A stretch of DNA of 64,000 bases, taken from contig DAIDAO010000017.1 of assembly GCA_027310575.1 (NCBI GenBank), forward strand, positions 37,128-101,127, given 5' to 3'. A program made the position numbers and the translations under genes. Shown piece after piece: positions 1 to 6,670 of the stretch. This DNA comes from a bacterium. GTDB taxonomy: Archaea; Thermoproteota; Nitrososphaeria; Nitrososphaerales; Gagatemarchaeaceae. Every line of letters begins with the position of its first letter. Position 1 is the first letter of the stretch. The notes under the pieces are model-generated. The model did no database searches. It was not told where the DNA came from and saw only the letters and a program-made list of their open reading frames with translations.

Positions 1-514
1 CCCCAAGCCTCGTCACCACGAACGCCTTCATGCCGGCCTTCCTGGCGGCAGGCCTGTCGGTCCAGAACGCGATGAGAAGGGCGGAGCAGACTCCGACGAG
101 CTCCCAGAAGAAGTAGAACTGGATCAGGTTCCCGGACATCACCAGCCCCATCATGGAGCCCACGAAGAGCAGGATGAGGGAGTAGTACCTCGTCTGGCCT
201 GGCTCGTCCTTCATGTAGCCGAGCGAGTAGACCACGACGAGGAACGAGACGAAGGAGACGAACGCCGAGACAAGGACGGAGAGCTGGTCCACCTCGACCT
301 GCAGGGTCACGCTCAGAGACGGGAACCAGAGGGTGAGCCCCTCCGTCCCCCCTCTGGCGAAAGTGGCAGCGCCGTAGAGCGCGGCCGCCATCCCCGCGCC
401 GGAGGCTGCCACGGCGAACCACCCCCGCAGGCGGCCGGAGATCCGCGAGACGACAGGCACGAACGGAACGCCCAGCAGCGGGATCGCCCAAGAAAGCCAG
501 GCCCAGTAGATCAC
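1..514 (-). CDS. Complex I / hydrogenase antiporter-like subunit L, partial (C-terminus outside the window)
   Basis: The gene enters from the left edge; about 171 N-terminal residues are visible. GTG at 514 overlaps the stop of the K subunit. Hydrophobic helices, the FFWELVG segment and a following KAGMKAF block are typical of the NuoL/MrpA proton-translocating family. In the complex this subunit sits at the far end of the membrane arm and moves H+ or Na+. It is the last visible gene of the hydrogenase operon; M- and N-like subunits could lie beyond the edge. The L assignment over M or N rests on the N-terminal segment and on its position after K. Confidence 0.85.
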   Translation of the reverse strand, partial: MIYWAWLSWAIPLLGVPFVPVVSRISGRLRGWFAVAASGAGMAAALYGAATFARGGTEGLTLWFPSLSVTLQVEVDQLSVLVSAFVSFVSFLVVVYSLGYMKDEPGQTRYYSLILLFVGSMMGLVMSGNLIQFYFFWELVGVCSALLIAFWTDRPAARKAGMKAFVVTRLG

Positions 515-825
515 TGCCTAAGCCTCCTGATCTCGTCGGGGTTGAGGGTGTGGTACTTCCTGTAGACGACGACCACGATCGCGAGGCCGACCGCCTCCAC
601 AGACGCCCCCACGAGCACCGAGAGTATCACGAAGGCGTCGGAGAGGAGCCTGGAGCCGAAGCCCATGCCCGACGAGAACAGCGCAAGGTTGGCCCCGAAG
701 ACCGCGACCTGGAAAGACATGACCGTCTTGAGCAGGTTCTTCGAGAATCCGACGGAGCCGGCGCCCACGAAGACGAGGGCCGTCCCTGTGGCGAGGAGGA
801 TGGCCTGGTCAGCTGCCATGGTCAT
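511..825 (-). CDS. NuoK-like membrane subunit
   Basis: 104 residues with three predicted transmembrane helices, the usual size for NuoK/MrpC. ATG at 825 lies inside the end of the J gene; ATG at 819 is an alternative. The helix-3 glutamate expected in NuoK is present (VEAVGLA). At the position matching NuoK Glu36, in the segment after NLLKTV, I read Gln instead of Glu, which is more like MrpC-type subunits. The protein would form part of the ion channel between the H/J and L subunits. Its family is clear; whether it pumps H+ or Na+ is not visible. Confidence 0.88.
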   Translation of the reverse strand: MTMAADQAILLATGTALVFVGAGSVGFSKNLLKTVMSFQVAVFGANLALFSSGMGFGSRLLSDAFVILSVLVGASVEAVGLAIVVVVYRKYHTLNPDEIRRLRQ

Positions 826-1294
826 CTCCTCCGAGCAGGCTCACTATCGTGACCATGGCGCCGGCGAAGACCACAATCAGGATGAGGAGGTCCCAAGGGC
901 GCACAGACCAGAGGAAGATCAGGACGTTCACCGAGGAGTCCGCGCCCACGTACCCCCCCGCCTGGCCGGGGAAGAGCACGAGGAGAGAGACTGCGCCCAC
1001 GACCCCGGCCAACGGGATCGCTGCCGTGGCCAACCTCCGGGGGCCGAAGCCGAGCTCTGACTCGCCGGTTATCAGCACCACAGAGAGGAGGAGTACGGAG
1101 ATCGCGCCTGCGAAGGTGATCATGGTCAGCAGGCCGAGGAGGGCATCGCCGTAGGCCGTGAAAGCGACGCCGAGGATGATCGACGTGTAGAAGAGGGCAA
1201 TCAGCGAGTTGGAGACTTTGCTCGAGAGGAGCGCGGCCGCGACGCTCGCGAGCAGCGCGGCCGACAGCAGCAGCGCGACGTACTCACTTTGCAT
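809..1294 (-). CDS. NuoJ-like membrane subunit
   Basis: 161 residues forming about five hydrophobic helices, matching NuoJ (usually 160-200 residues). ATG at 1294 overlaps the end of the ferredoxin-like I gene, and its own end overlaps K, so it is translated inside the polycistron. NuoJ contributes to the E-channel/pi-bulge region that couples the hydrophilic arm to the pumps. A J-type subunit is a complex I trait and is less usual in the simplest Ech-type hydrogenases. Sequence identity is low, as is normal for this family, and the call leans on context and topology. Confidence 0.87.
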   Translation of the reverse strand: MQSEYVALLLSAALLASVAAALLSSKVSNSLIALFYTSIILGVAFTAYGDALLGLLTMITFAGAISVLLLSVVLITGESELGFGPRRLATAAIPLAGVVGAVSLLVLFPGQAGGYVGADSSVNVLIFLWSVRPWDLLILIVVFAGAMVTIVSLLGGDDHGS

Positions 1295-1688
1295 ATCTCA
1301 GCGCCTTGTCCATGGTCAGCGACTTCTTGTCGAAGACCGCCAGCTCGAAGTCGTGCGAAAGGGTCAGGGCGCCGAACCTGCAGTCGTCGACGCACTGCCC
1401 GCACGAGATGCAGGTGTAGAGGTCGAAGGTCGGCCTCTTGATCTCGACTTCGCGTGACCCCACGGTCTTCTTCCCCACCGGGACCATCGTGATTACGCCA
1501 GCAGGGCAGACGACCTCGCAGACGCTGCACCCCGTGCACTTCACAGGGTCGACGTCCAGCTTGCCCCTGAACCTCTCTGTGACGACCTTGCGGCCGAACG
1601 GGTACTGCTCGGTGACCGGGCGCTCGATCGCAGTCCTGAACATCTCCCCAAGCGCACCGCCGACCTTCTTCCTGGATCCCTGCGTCAC
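1284..1688 (-). CDS. NuoI/HycF-like 2x[4Fe-4S] ferredoxin subunit
   Basis: 134 residues. Two canonical cluster motifs are visible: Cys51, 54, 57 and 61 (CTGCSVCEVVCP) and Cys93, 96, 99 and 103 (CISCGQCVDDC). The protein would carry electrons from a soluble donor, probably ferredoxin, to the proximal cluster of the B subunit. GTG at 1688 overlaps the TGA of the H gene. Spacing and length match NuoI and the polyferredoxin subunits of group 4 hydrogenases. No NuoE/F/G NADH-oxidising genes are seen in the window, consistent with ferredoxin as electron partner (inference). Confidence 0.92.
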   Translation of the reverse strand: MTQGSRKKVGGALGEMFRTAIERPVTEQYPFGRKVVTERFRGKLDVDPVKCTGCSVCEVVCPAGVITMVPVGKKTVGSREVEIKRPTFDLYTCISCGQCVDDCRFGALTLSHDFELAVFDKKSLTMDKALRYAK

Positions 1689-2716
1689 CTGACAAGCACC
1701 ACCAGTGCGAGCTGGGCCATGCTCAGCGGGGTCAGAACCGTCCAGAACAGCTTGGCCGCCTGGTCGATCCTCACCCTGGCGAGCGCGGTCCTGATCGCGA
1801 AGATGAGGAACCCCACGGCGAAGAGTTTGACCAAGAAGTAGCCCGCGAACACCAGCGCCTGCAGAGTGGGGTCGGCGGTCAGGGTCGGGCCCCCGGCTCC
1901 CCCGAGGAACAGGCTCACGGCCAGCGCCGAGAGGAAGACGTAGCTGAGGTTCTTCGTGAGCTTGACGTAGGCGAGCGCGTTCCCAGAGAACTCGGTCATC
2001 CAGCCGCCGACGATCTCCGTAGTCGCGCTCGGGATGTCGAAGGGGGGTTTGTCGAGCTCCGCGAGCGTGGCTATCACGAAGACCGCGAAGGCCACAGGGG
2101 CGAAGGCGATGTACCAGACCGAGCTCTGCGCAGCAGCCACCCCCTGGATGGAGAGGCTCCCCGCCAGAATCGCCGGGGTCACCATCGAGATGATGAGCGG
2201 GACCTCGTAGCTCGTGTACTGTACGACCAGCCTCCCGACCGCTATGGTCGAGTATCTGCCAGCAGACGCGTAGCCGAGCATCGAAGCCATCAGCGTGGAG
2301 AAGGATAGGACGAAGAGCATGAAGAGGAGATCAAGGGGACTGCCGAGTATCGACTGATAGCCGGTCACAGGGATGAAGGCGATCCCGATGGCAGGTGCGG
2401 CGAAGTAGAGGGCGGGCCCCCACCTGAGGACGAACGTGTCAGCCTCTGCGGGGACGATCTCCTCTTTCGCGGCCAGCTTGAAGAAGTCGGCGACGGGCTG
2501 GAAGATGCCGAACGGTCCCGCCACCACGGGGCCGCGCCTCCCCTGCATGCGCGCGGCGGTCTTGCGCTCTAGCCACTCGAAGAGGAAGGCCAGCCACACG
2601 AAGAAGGTCAGCCCAGGGAAGAGGAGGAGCTCGGCCAGCAGCTGGGGGGTCAGCTGCGCCGCCCCCTGTAGTATTCTATCCCGTAGCTGCGGAGCTCCTC
2701 CCCGCTCACCGACCAT
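1685..2716 (-). CDS. NuoH-like membrane anchor subunit
   Basis: About 340 residues, eight or so helices. Diagnostic blocks are ERKTAARMQGRRGP in the first loop, an acidic AKEEIVPAEAD loop and PPFDIPSATTEIVGG. NuoH anchors the catalytic B/D module to the membrane arm and forms the start of the proton path. The start is uncertain: ATG at 2716 overlaps the D gene by 67 bases, while the family N-terminus would fit a start nearer 2653, where only CTG is in frame. In a hydrogenase this subunit need not bind quinone. Confidence 0.9.
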   Translation of the reverse strand: MVGERGGAPQLRDRILQGAAQLTPQLLAELLLFPGLTFFVWLAFLFEWLERKTAARMQGRRGPVVAGPFGIFQPVADFFKLAAKEEIVPAEADTFVLRWGPALYFAAPAIGIAFIPVTGYQSILGSPLDLLFMLFVLSFSTLMASMLGYASAGRYSTIAVGRLVVQYTSYEVPLIISMVTPAILAGSLSIQGVAAAQSSVWYIAFAPVAFAVFVIATLAELDKPPFDIPSATTEIVGGWMTEFSGNALAYVKLTKNLSYVFLSALAVSLFLGGAGGPTLTADPTLQALVFAGYFLVKLFAVGFLIFAIRTALARVRIDQAAKLFWTVLTPLSMAQLALVVLVR

Positions 2717-3888
2717 TCCTTCGCCCTGTCCACGTCGACGACCGCGACCCGGTCCATGCAGCCGAAGCACGGGTCCATCCCTGTCAGGACGACAGGGACG
2801 TCTGCGAGCGTGTGCCCCCTGAGCATCTCGGTGGCCGTGAGGAGGTTGGCCATGGTCGGGGTCCGGACCTTCACCCTTTCGGGTGTGCTCCCCCCTCCGG
2901 ACTTCACGAAGTAGAAGAGCTCGCCCCGTGGGGCTTCGACGTGGTAGGTCGACTCCCCGGCAGGGGCCACTCTCGGGAAGCTCGCCTTGAAGGGCCCCGC
3001 GGGCATCTTCTCGAGGGCCTCTTCGACCATCCTGCAGGAGTCGAGGACCTCATCGATCCTCAGGACGAGGAGGGACGCGATGTCTCCCCCGGTCGACGTC
3101 TGCACGTTGGGTATCACCTCGTCGTACGCGGCGTAGGGGTCCTCTGCCCTCACGTCCCTCCCGATGCCGGTGCAGCGCAGGAGAGGGCCGACTGGGGAGA
3201 GCCGCCTGGCCGTGTCCTGCGAGATCCGACCCACCCCCTTCGTCCTCACGGAGAGGGTCTCCTCGCTCTGGACCAGACCCCTGTAGTATTCTGCCCTCTT
3301 CCTGATGTATCCCAGCTCGGCTCGGACCTTCTGAGCTATCCCGTCCGGGAGGTCCTTCCTGACCCCGCCGAACGCGGAGTAGGACTTGTGCACCCGGTTG
3401 CCCGTGATCTCCTCCTCAAGGTCGAGGACGTGCTCCCTGTCCTTCCAGATCCACATGAACAGGGTGTCGAAGCCGGCCCAGTGACCGACCAGACCCAGCC
3501 AGAGCAGGTGCGAGTGAATCCTTTCGAGCTCGGCGACGACCACCCTGATGTACTTGGCTCTGGCCGGGACCTCGAACGGGTAGAGCGACTCGACCCCCTC
3601 GGTGTAGGAGAGGCTGTGGTGGAAGCTGCAGATGCCGCAGATCCTCTCGAAGAGGTAGATGTTCTTAGTCCACGTCCTTTCCTGGGCCGCCCGCTCGATC
3701 CCCCTGTGGACGTATCCTATCCGGGGTATCACCTGGACTATCTTCTCCCCTTCCAGTATCAGCTTGAAGTATTCGGGTTCCTTGAGCGAGGGGTGCACGG
3801 GCCCGAAGGGCATCATCCCTTCGGGGGAATACCGCATCAGCTCTGCTCCCGCTTCTGTCCTTCTGCTGTCCTGCGGCTGGTCACTCAA
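2650..3888 (-). CDS. [NiFe] hydrogenase large subunit, group 4 (NuoD/HycE C-domain family)
   Basis: 412 residues. Unlike NuoD of respiratory complex I, both metal-binding motifs are intact: ERICGIC (Cys84, Cys87) and DPCFGCMDR (Cys374, Cys377). These four cysteines would ligate the Ni-Fe centre, so the enzyme should make or oxidise H2. A tail of 32 residues follows Arg380. Complex I NuoD ends about here, so the tail looks like the peptide removed by the maturation endopeptidase encoded upstream (hycI). TTG at 3888 overlaps the C gene stop. The catalytic assignment is strong; direction of catalysis is not visible. Confidence 0.93.
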   Translation of the reverse strand: MSDQPQDSRRTEAGAELMRYSPEGMMPFGPVHPSLKEPEYFKLILEGEKIVQVIPRIGYVHRGIERAAQERTWTKNIYLFERICGICSFHHSLSYTEGVESLYPFEVPARAKYIRVVVAELERIHSHLLWLGLVGHWAGFDTLFMWIWKDREHVLDLEEEITGNRVHKSYSAFGGVRKDLPDGIAQKVRAELGYIRKRAEYYRGLVQSEETLSVRTKGVGRISQDTARRLSPVGPLLRCTGIGRDVRAEDPYAAYDEVIPNVQTSTGGDIASLLVLRIDEVLDSCRMVEEALEKMPAGPFKASFPRVAPAGESTYHVEAPRGELFYFVKSGGGSTPERVKVRTPTMANLLTATEMLRGHTLADVPVVLTGMDPCFGCMDRVAVVDVDRAKEWSVSGEELRSYGIEYYRGRRS

Positions 3889-4348
3889 GCTCCATGATCC
3901 TCCTGATCTTCTCCGGGTCGGCCTCGCGGCGCAGGGGCGGCGGCGCGTCGGGCGGGTAGCTGTCGGGCAGGAGGAGCTTCTTCCCAGCGTACGGGTTCCC
4001 CTCGAAGCCTACCCCGAGCAGGTCCTGAATCTCCGCCTCGTAGAGGACGGCCGCGGGGAGCACGCCTGATATGGACTGCAGGCGCGGAGCCGCCTTCGGG
4101 ACCGTGGTCCTCACCTGCACGAACCTCCTTTCACGCCAGAAGTGGTAGAGCAGTGCGATGTCGTCTCCGAGGTCGACCCCGGTGATTGTGCTGAGGTGAT
4201 AGAGCCCGGGGAGGGAGGAGACCCCCCTGCAGGCTTCCACGACCTTGGACGGAGGCACGGAGATCACGGTCGACTTGCGCTCCTCCGTGACGGTCGCCCC
4301 GAGGGCAGCTCCCAGAGCTGCGAGTTCTTCACTGGACAACCGGCTCAA
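3881..4348 (-). CDS. NuoC-like subunit (30 kDa family)
   Basis: 155 residues. The conserved NuoC block appears as EIQDLLGVGFEGNP followed by a KLLLPDSYPPDAPPPLR tail, near the expected C-terminus. It is separate from the D subunit, unlike the fused HycE of formate hydrogenlyase. It probably supports assembly of the B/D catalytic core. TTG at 4348 overlaps the end of the B gene by 20 bases. Function is assigned by family and operon position only; no cofactor motif is present. Confidence 0.88.
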   Translation of the reverse strand: MSRLSSEELAALGAALGATVTEERKSTVISVPPSKVVEACRGVSSLPGLYHLSTITGVDLGDDIALLYHFWRERRFVQVRTTVPKAAPRLQSISGVLPAAVLYEAEIQDLLGVGFEGNPYAGKKLLLPDSYPPDAPPPLRREADPEKIRRIMELE

Positions 4349-4796
4349 GTCCTGGCACCGGGTCTGGGTGCCCGCCGAGAACGAGCTTCACAATGCCGTA
4401 GATCAACGCCTCCGGCCTGGGAGGGCAGCCAGGGATGTAGAGGTCGACCGGGATGACCGAGTCGACCCCCTTCCCCACGTTGTAGCAGTCCTTCATCACC
4501 CCTCCCCCGAGCGCGCACGCGCCTATGGCCACGACGTGCCTCGGCTCCGGCATCTGATCGTAGACCGTCTTCAGGCGGTCGCGCATGAGGGGGTTGGTGG
4601 TCCCTGTCACCAGCAGCACGTCGGCGTGCCGGGGGCTCGGGACAAGCTCGACGCCGAGCCTTTCCGCGTCGTACCTGGGTGTCAGCGCAGCCAAGATCTC
4701 GATGTCGCACCCGTTGCACGATGCCGCGTTCACGTGAAAGACCCAGATCGACCTCTTCCTCGCCCACCGGGTCAGCCCGCTCCTAAAACCTCCCAC
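4329..4796 (-). CDS. [NiFe] hydrogenase small subunit / NuoB-like, [4Fe-4S] protein
   Basis: 155 residues. The proximal [4Fe-4S] cluster ligands are Cys27 and Cys30 (SCNGCDIEI), Cys94 (GACALGGG) and Cys124 (PGCPPRP). The CNGCDIE form is the one seen in group 4 hydrogenase small subunits; complex I NuoB usually has adjacent cysteines here. It passes electrons between the I subunit clusters and the Ni-Fe site. GTG at 4796 overlaps the end of the A gene by 14 bases, showing tight translational coupling. Confidence 0.93.
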   Translation of the reverse strand: MGGFRSGLTRWARKRSIWVFHVNAASCNGCDIEILAALTPRYDAERLGVELVPSPRHADVLLVTGTTNPLMRDRLKTVYDQMPEPRHVVAIGACALGGGVMKDCYNVGKGVDSVIPVDLYIPGCPPRPEALIYGIVKLVLGGHPDPVPGLEPVVQ

Positions 4797-5127
4797 CCCC
4801 TGCGAAGAGGAACCAGGCGACCGAGAGGGTCACCACGCTCCCTCCGCCGACGAGGAACAGAACCGGGTAGTAAGGCCCCGGCGCCTCGAAGGAGCCTGCG
4901 AGAATCAGGGCGAAGGTCTCCACTACGAGGAAGAGCGCGGCGAAGATGAACAGGCTAGACTGATACACCCCCCTGTGCGGGACCGAGTTCTCACCCCCCG
5001 CGAATGGTTCGTACTTCACGCCTCTCCCCCTCGAGCGCCTCCCAAGCCCTCCCACGAGGAGATACGCGGCGATGTCGACGACCACGATCACGAGAGGCCC
5101 CAGAATGACGTCCTCGATGTCTGTCAA
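4783..5127 (-). CDS. NuoA-like membrane subunit
   Basis: 114 residues with three helices and the conserved KYEPFAGGE loop, matching the PYE(C/S)G loop of NuoA. A longer open frame runs upstream, but the upstream part is arginine-rich and overlaps hycI out of frame. TTG at 5127, sharing bases with the hycI TGA, gives the family length. NuoA is part of the canonical complex I membrane arm and is absent from the minimal Ech-type hydrogenases, so its presence marks this as a complex-I-like hydrogenase. Confidence 0.87.
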   Translation of the reverse strand: MTDIEDVILGPLVIVVVDIAAYLLVGGLGRRSRGRGVKYEPFAGGENSVPHRGVYQSSLFIFAALFLVVETFALILAGSFEAPGPYYPVLFLVGGGSVVTLSVAWFLFAGGGRF

Positions 5128-5645
5128 GTCCTCCCCCCTATCGCTCGGGCGACCGCTTCGACGATGGTCCCGGCCGACTCGCTCACCGTCCTGGTGAGGC
5201 CCTCGCCGACTTCGAGCGACTCCGGCTGCACCCCCAAGATGTAGACCTCGGTCCCGGCGGCTGCGAGACCCGGAACGAGCCTGAGCGGGATGTTGTGCGT
5301 CGCGAAGAACCCGTACTTGGTCTCCGATAGTCTGCTGAACACGATGCTCCCGGGCTCCTTGGCGGCCTCGACCGCGTCGAAGATTAGCAGCCTCCTCCCC
5401 TCCGCCGCGAGCTTCGACAGAAGCCGCTCGGGCATCAGTGACGCCCGGTGGATCTTCACCCACGGAGCGGGTGCAGACCCCAGGTCCGATCGGAGCGCCC
5501 TGACCACCACCAGACCGACGGCGTCGTCGGTCCTGATGCTGTTCCCCACGCCGATGAGGTGCACAGGGCCCCTGCCGTCGGAGAGCGCTTCTTCCAGCCC
5601 CTCCCGCCAGCCGGCCCGATCCGCACGCTCCGGCGTTCCGCTCAT
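5124..5645 (-). CDS. hycI: Hydrogenase maturation endopeptidase (HycI/HyaD family)
   Basis: 173 residues. The family signature GVGNSIRTDDAVG lies near residue 32, followed by FDAVE and an ATHNIPL segment that would supply the metal-binding Asp and His. These proteases remove the C-terminal tail of the large subunit after Ni insertion. Its target should be the 32-residue tail of the D subunit in the same operon. ATG at 5645 shares ATGA with the hypA stop. A protease gene inside the operon is independent support for hydrogenase rather than complex I function. Confidence 0.93.
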   Translation of the reverse strand: MSGTPERADRAGWREGLEEALSDGRGPVHLIGVGNSIRTDDAVGLVVVRALRSDLGSAPAPWVKIHRASLMPERLLSKLAAEGRRLLIFDAVEAAKEPGSIVFSRLSETKYGFFATHNIPLRLVPGLAAAGTEVYILGVQPESLEVGEGLTRTVSESAGTIVEAVARAIGGRT

Positions 5646-5992
5646 GACATCTTCACGAGCCTGACCCCCAGTCCCGTTAGGATGCTCAGGGAGGAGCCGC
5701 ACTTCGGACAGGCGAAGGCCGGGTCTATCCTGTGTTCGCGCCTCCTTACCTCGAGGCGGCCCTCGAAACCGCACTTCGGACAGCGCACCGAGCCCCTGGA
5801 GAACCTGACGGACAGCCTGGATCCCTCGGCCTTGGTGCCTTTCGACAGGACCGCGTATGCGGTGGTCAGAGACTCCCTCGTCAGGCCGAGCATCTCCCCC
5901 ACTTCTACGGTGACCGTGTCTGGTCTGCCGCCTCTGCCAATCTCCTCCAAGACCGTCTGAAGGATCCTGTCGGCGTAGACGTACTCGTGCAA
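5642..5992 (-). CDS. hypA: HypA, nickel insertion protein for [NiFe] hydrogenase
   Basis: 116 residues. Two CPKC motifs form the structural zinc site in the second half. A GTG at 6001 is possible, but TTG at 5992 makes the protein begin Met-His-Glu, the invariant nickel-binding N-terminus of HypA, and sits about 27 bases from the centre of a TATA-like element. I therefore choose TTG. HypA delivers Ni2+ to the large subunit, normally with HypB; hypB and hypCDEF are not in the window. It is the first gene of the hydrogenase operon. Confidence 0.93.
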   Translation of the reverse strand: MHEYVYADRILQTVLEEIGRGGRPDTVTVEVGEMLGLTRESLTTAYAVLSKGTKAEGSRLSVRFSRGSVRCPKCGFEGRLEVRRREHRIDPAFACPKCGSSLSILTGLGVRLVKMS

Positions 5993-6014
5993 CGGCTCCA
6001 CGGACAGGCAGGGC

Positions 6015-6024
6015 GATATTTAGC
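6015..6024 (-). promoter_or_regulatory. TATA-like promoter of the hydrogenase operon
   Basis: GCTAAATATC on the minus strand, centred about 27 bases upstream of the hypA TTG at 5992. This predicts a leaderless transcript for hypA-hycI-ABCDHIJKL. The 6025-6136 interval between this element and the next gene shows nothing else I can name. Confidence 0.6.
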
Positions 6025-6136
6025 GTGAACCCGGACCGCTGCGCCCCTTCGAGCCATGGCATATCGCATCGTCAGCCGGGGGGCCCTGGTCTGAGATAAG
6101 GAAGCGGGACGTTTCCCAAAAATGGGAACTTTTCGG

Positions 6137-6598
6137 CTACGACCCGAGACGGGTCAGGAACTCCTTCTTCGCCGCCACCACAGTCTCAATCGCCCCTTCC
6201 CACCCCTTCCTTTCTGTCCGTGACTTCATGACGATCTCCCTCATGGCAGCGTACACGTCGTCGAGCGTCGCCGCCCCGATCCCTGCCCTGTCGACCGCGC
6301 CCACGAAGTGCTCGTTTTCGATGTCAAGGGTGTAGCCGTTCTTCGCGAGGAAGGCGAGCCCTGCCACCAGGGCTGTCCGCTTGTTCCCGGCGTGGAAGTA
6401 CTGGCCGCTTGCCACCTTGAACACCAGGAGGGCGGCCTTCTCGGGAATCGCGTCGTCGAGTTCCTGGTTGTCCGCCCGTTGCTCCACCTCCGTGACCAGC
6501 TCCGAGAGCTTCTTGCCGTCGGCTGAAGAGTACTCGTGGGTCTCCCCTGTCAGTGCCACGACCGCCCTGTTCACGTCCAACAGCGTCTCGAGGTCCAT
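6137..6598 (-). CDS. Fic/Doc-fold protein with degenerate catalytic motif
   Basis: 153 residues from ATG 6598. The region QYFHAGNKRTALVAG followed by FLAKNGY is clearly the Doc/Fic core. Compared with HxFx(D/E)GNxR, the catalytic His is Gln66 and the acidic residue is Ala70, while Gly71, Asn72 and Arg74 remain. A classical AMP- or phosphate-transfer mechanism is therefore doubtful. An ATG-less extension to 6646 is open, but a TATA-like element at 6644-6653 argues for 6598. No antitoxin gene is adjacent. It could be an inactive toxin relic or a Fic-fold protein with another chemistry. Confidence 0.75.
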   Translation of the reverse strand: MDLETLLDVNRAVVALTGETHEYSSADGKKLSELVTEVEQRADNQELDDAIPEKAALLVFKVASGQYFHAGNKRTALVAGLAFLAKNGYTLDIENEHFVGAVDRAGIGAATLDDVYAAMREIVMKSRTERKGWEGAIETVVAAKKEFLTRLGS

Positions 6599-6643
6599 AT
6601 GATGGACGGTCTTCCGCGCCACGGGCGCCCGCGCCAATGCCTG

Positions 6644-6653
6644 CAATATAACC
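6644..6653 (-). promoter_or_regulatory. TATA-like element of the Fic-like gene
   Basis: GGTTATATTG on the minus strand. A start site about 26 bases downstream falls near 6622, placing ATG 6598 after a short leader and excluding the upstream start at 6646. Confidence 0.5.
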
Positions 6654-6670
6654 GATTGAGAGCGGGAGAT

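Noticed and set aside
1..6001. Respiratory NADH:quinone oxidoreductase (complex I)
   Set aside because: All four Ni-Fe cysteines are present in the D subunit and hycI/hypA are in the operon; no NADH module is seen.
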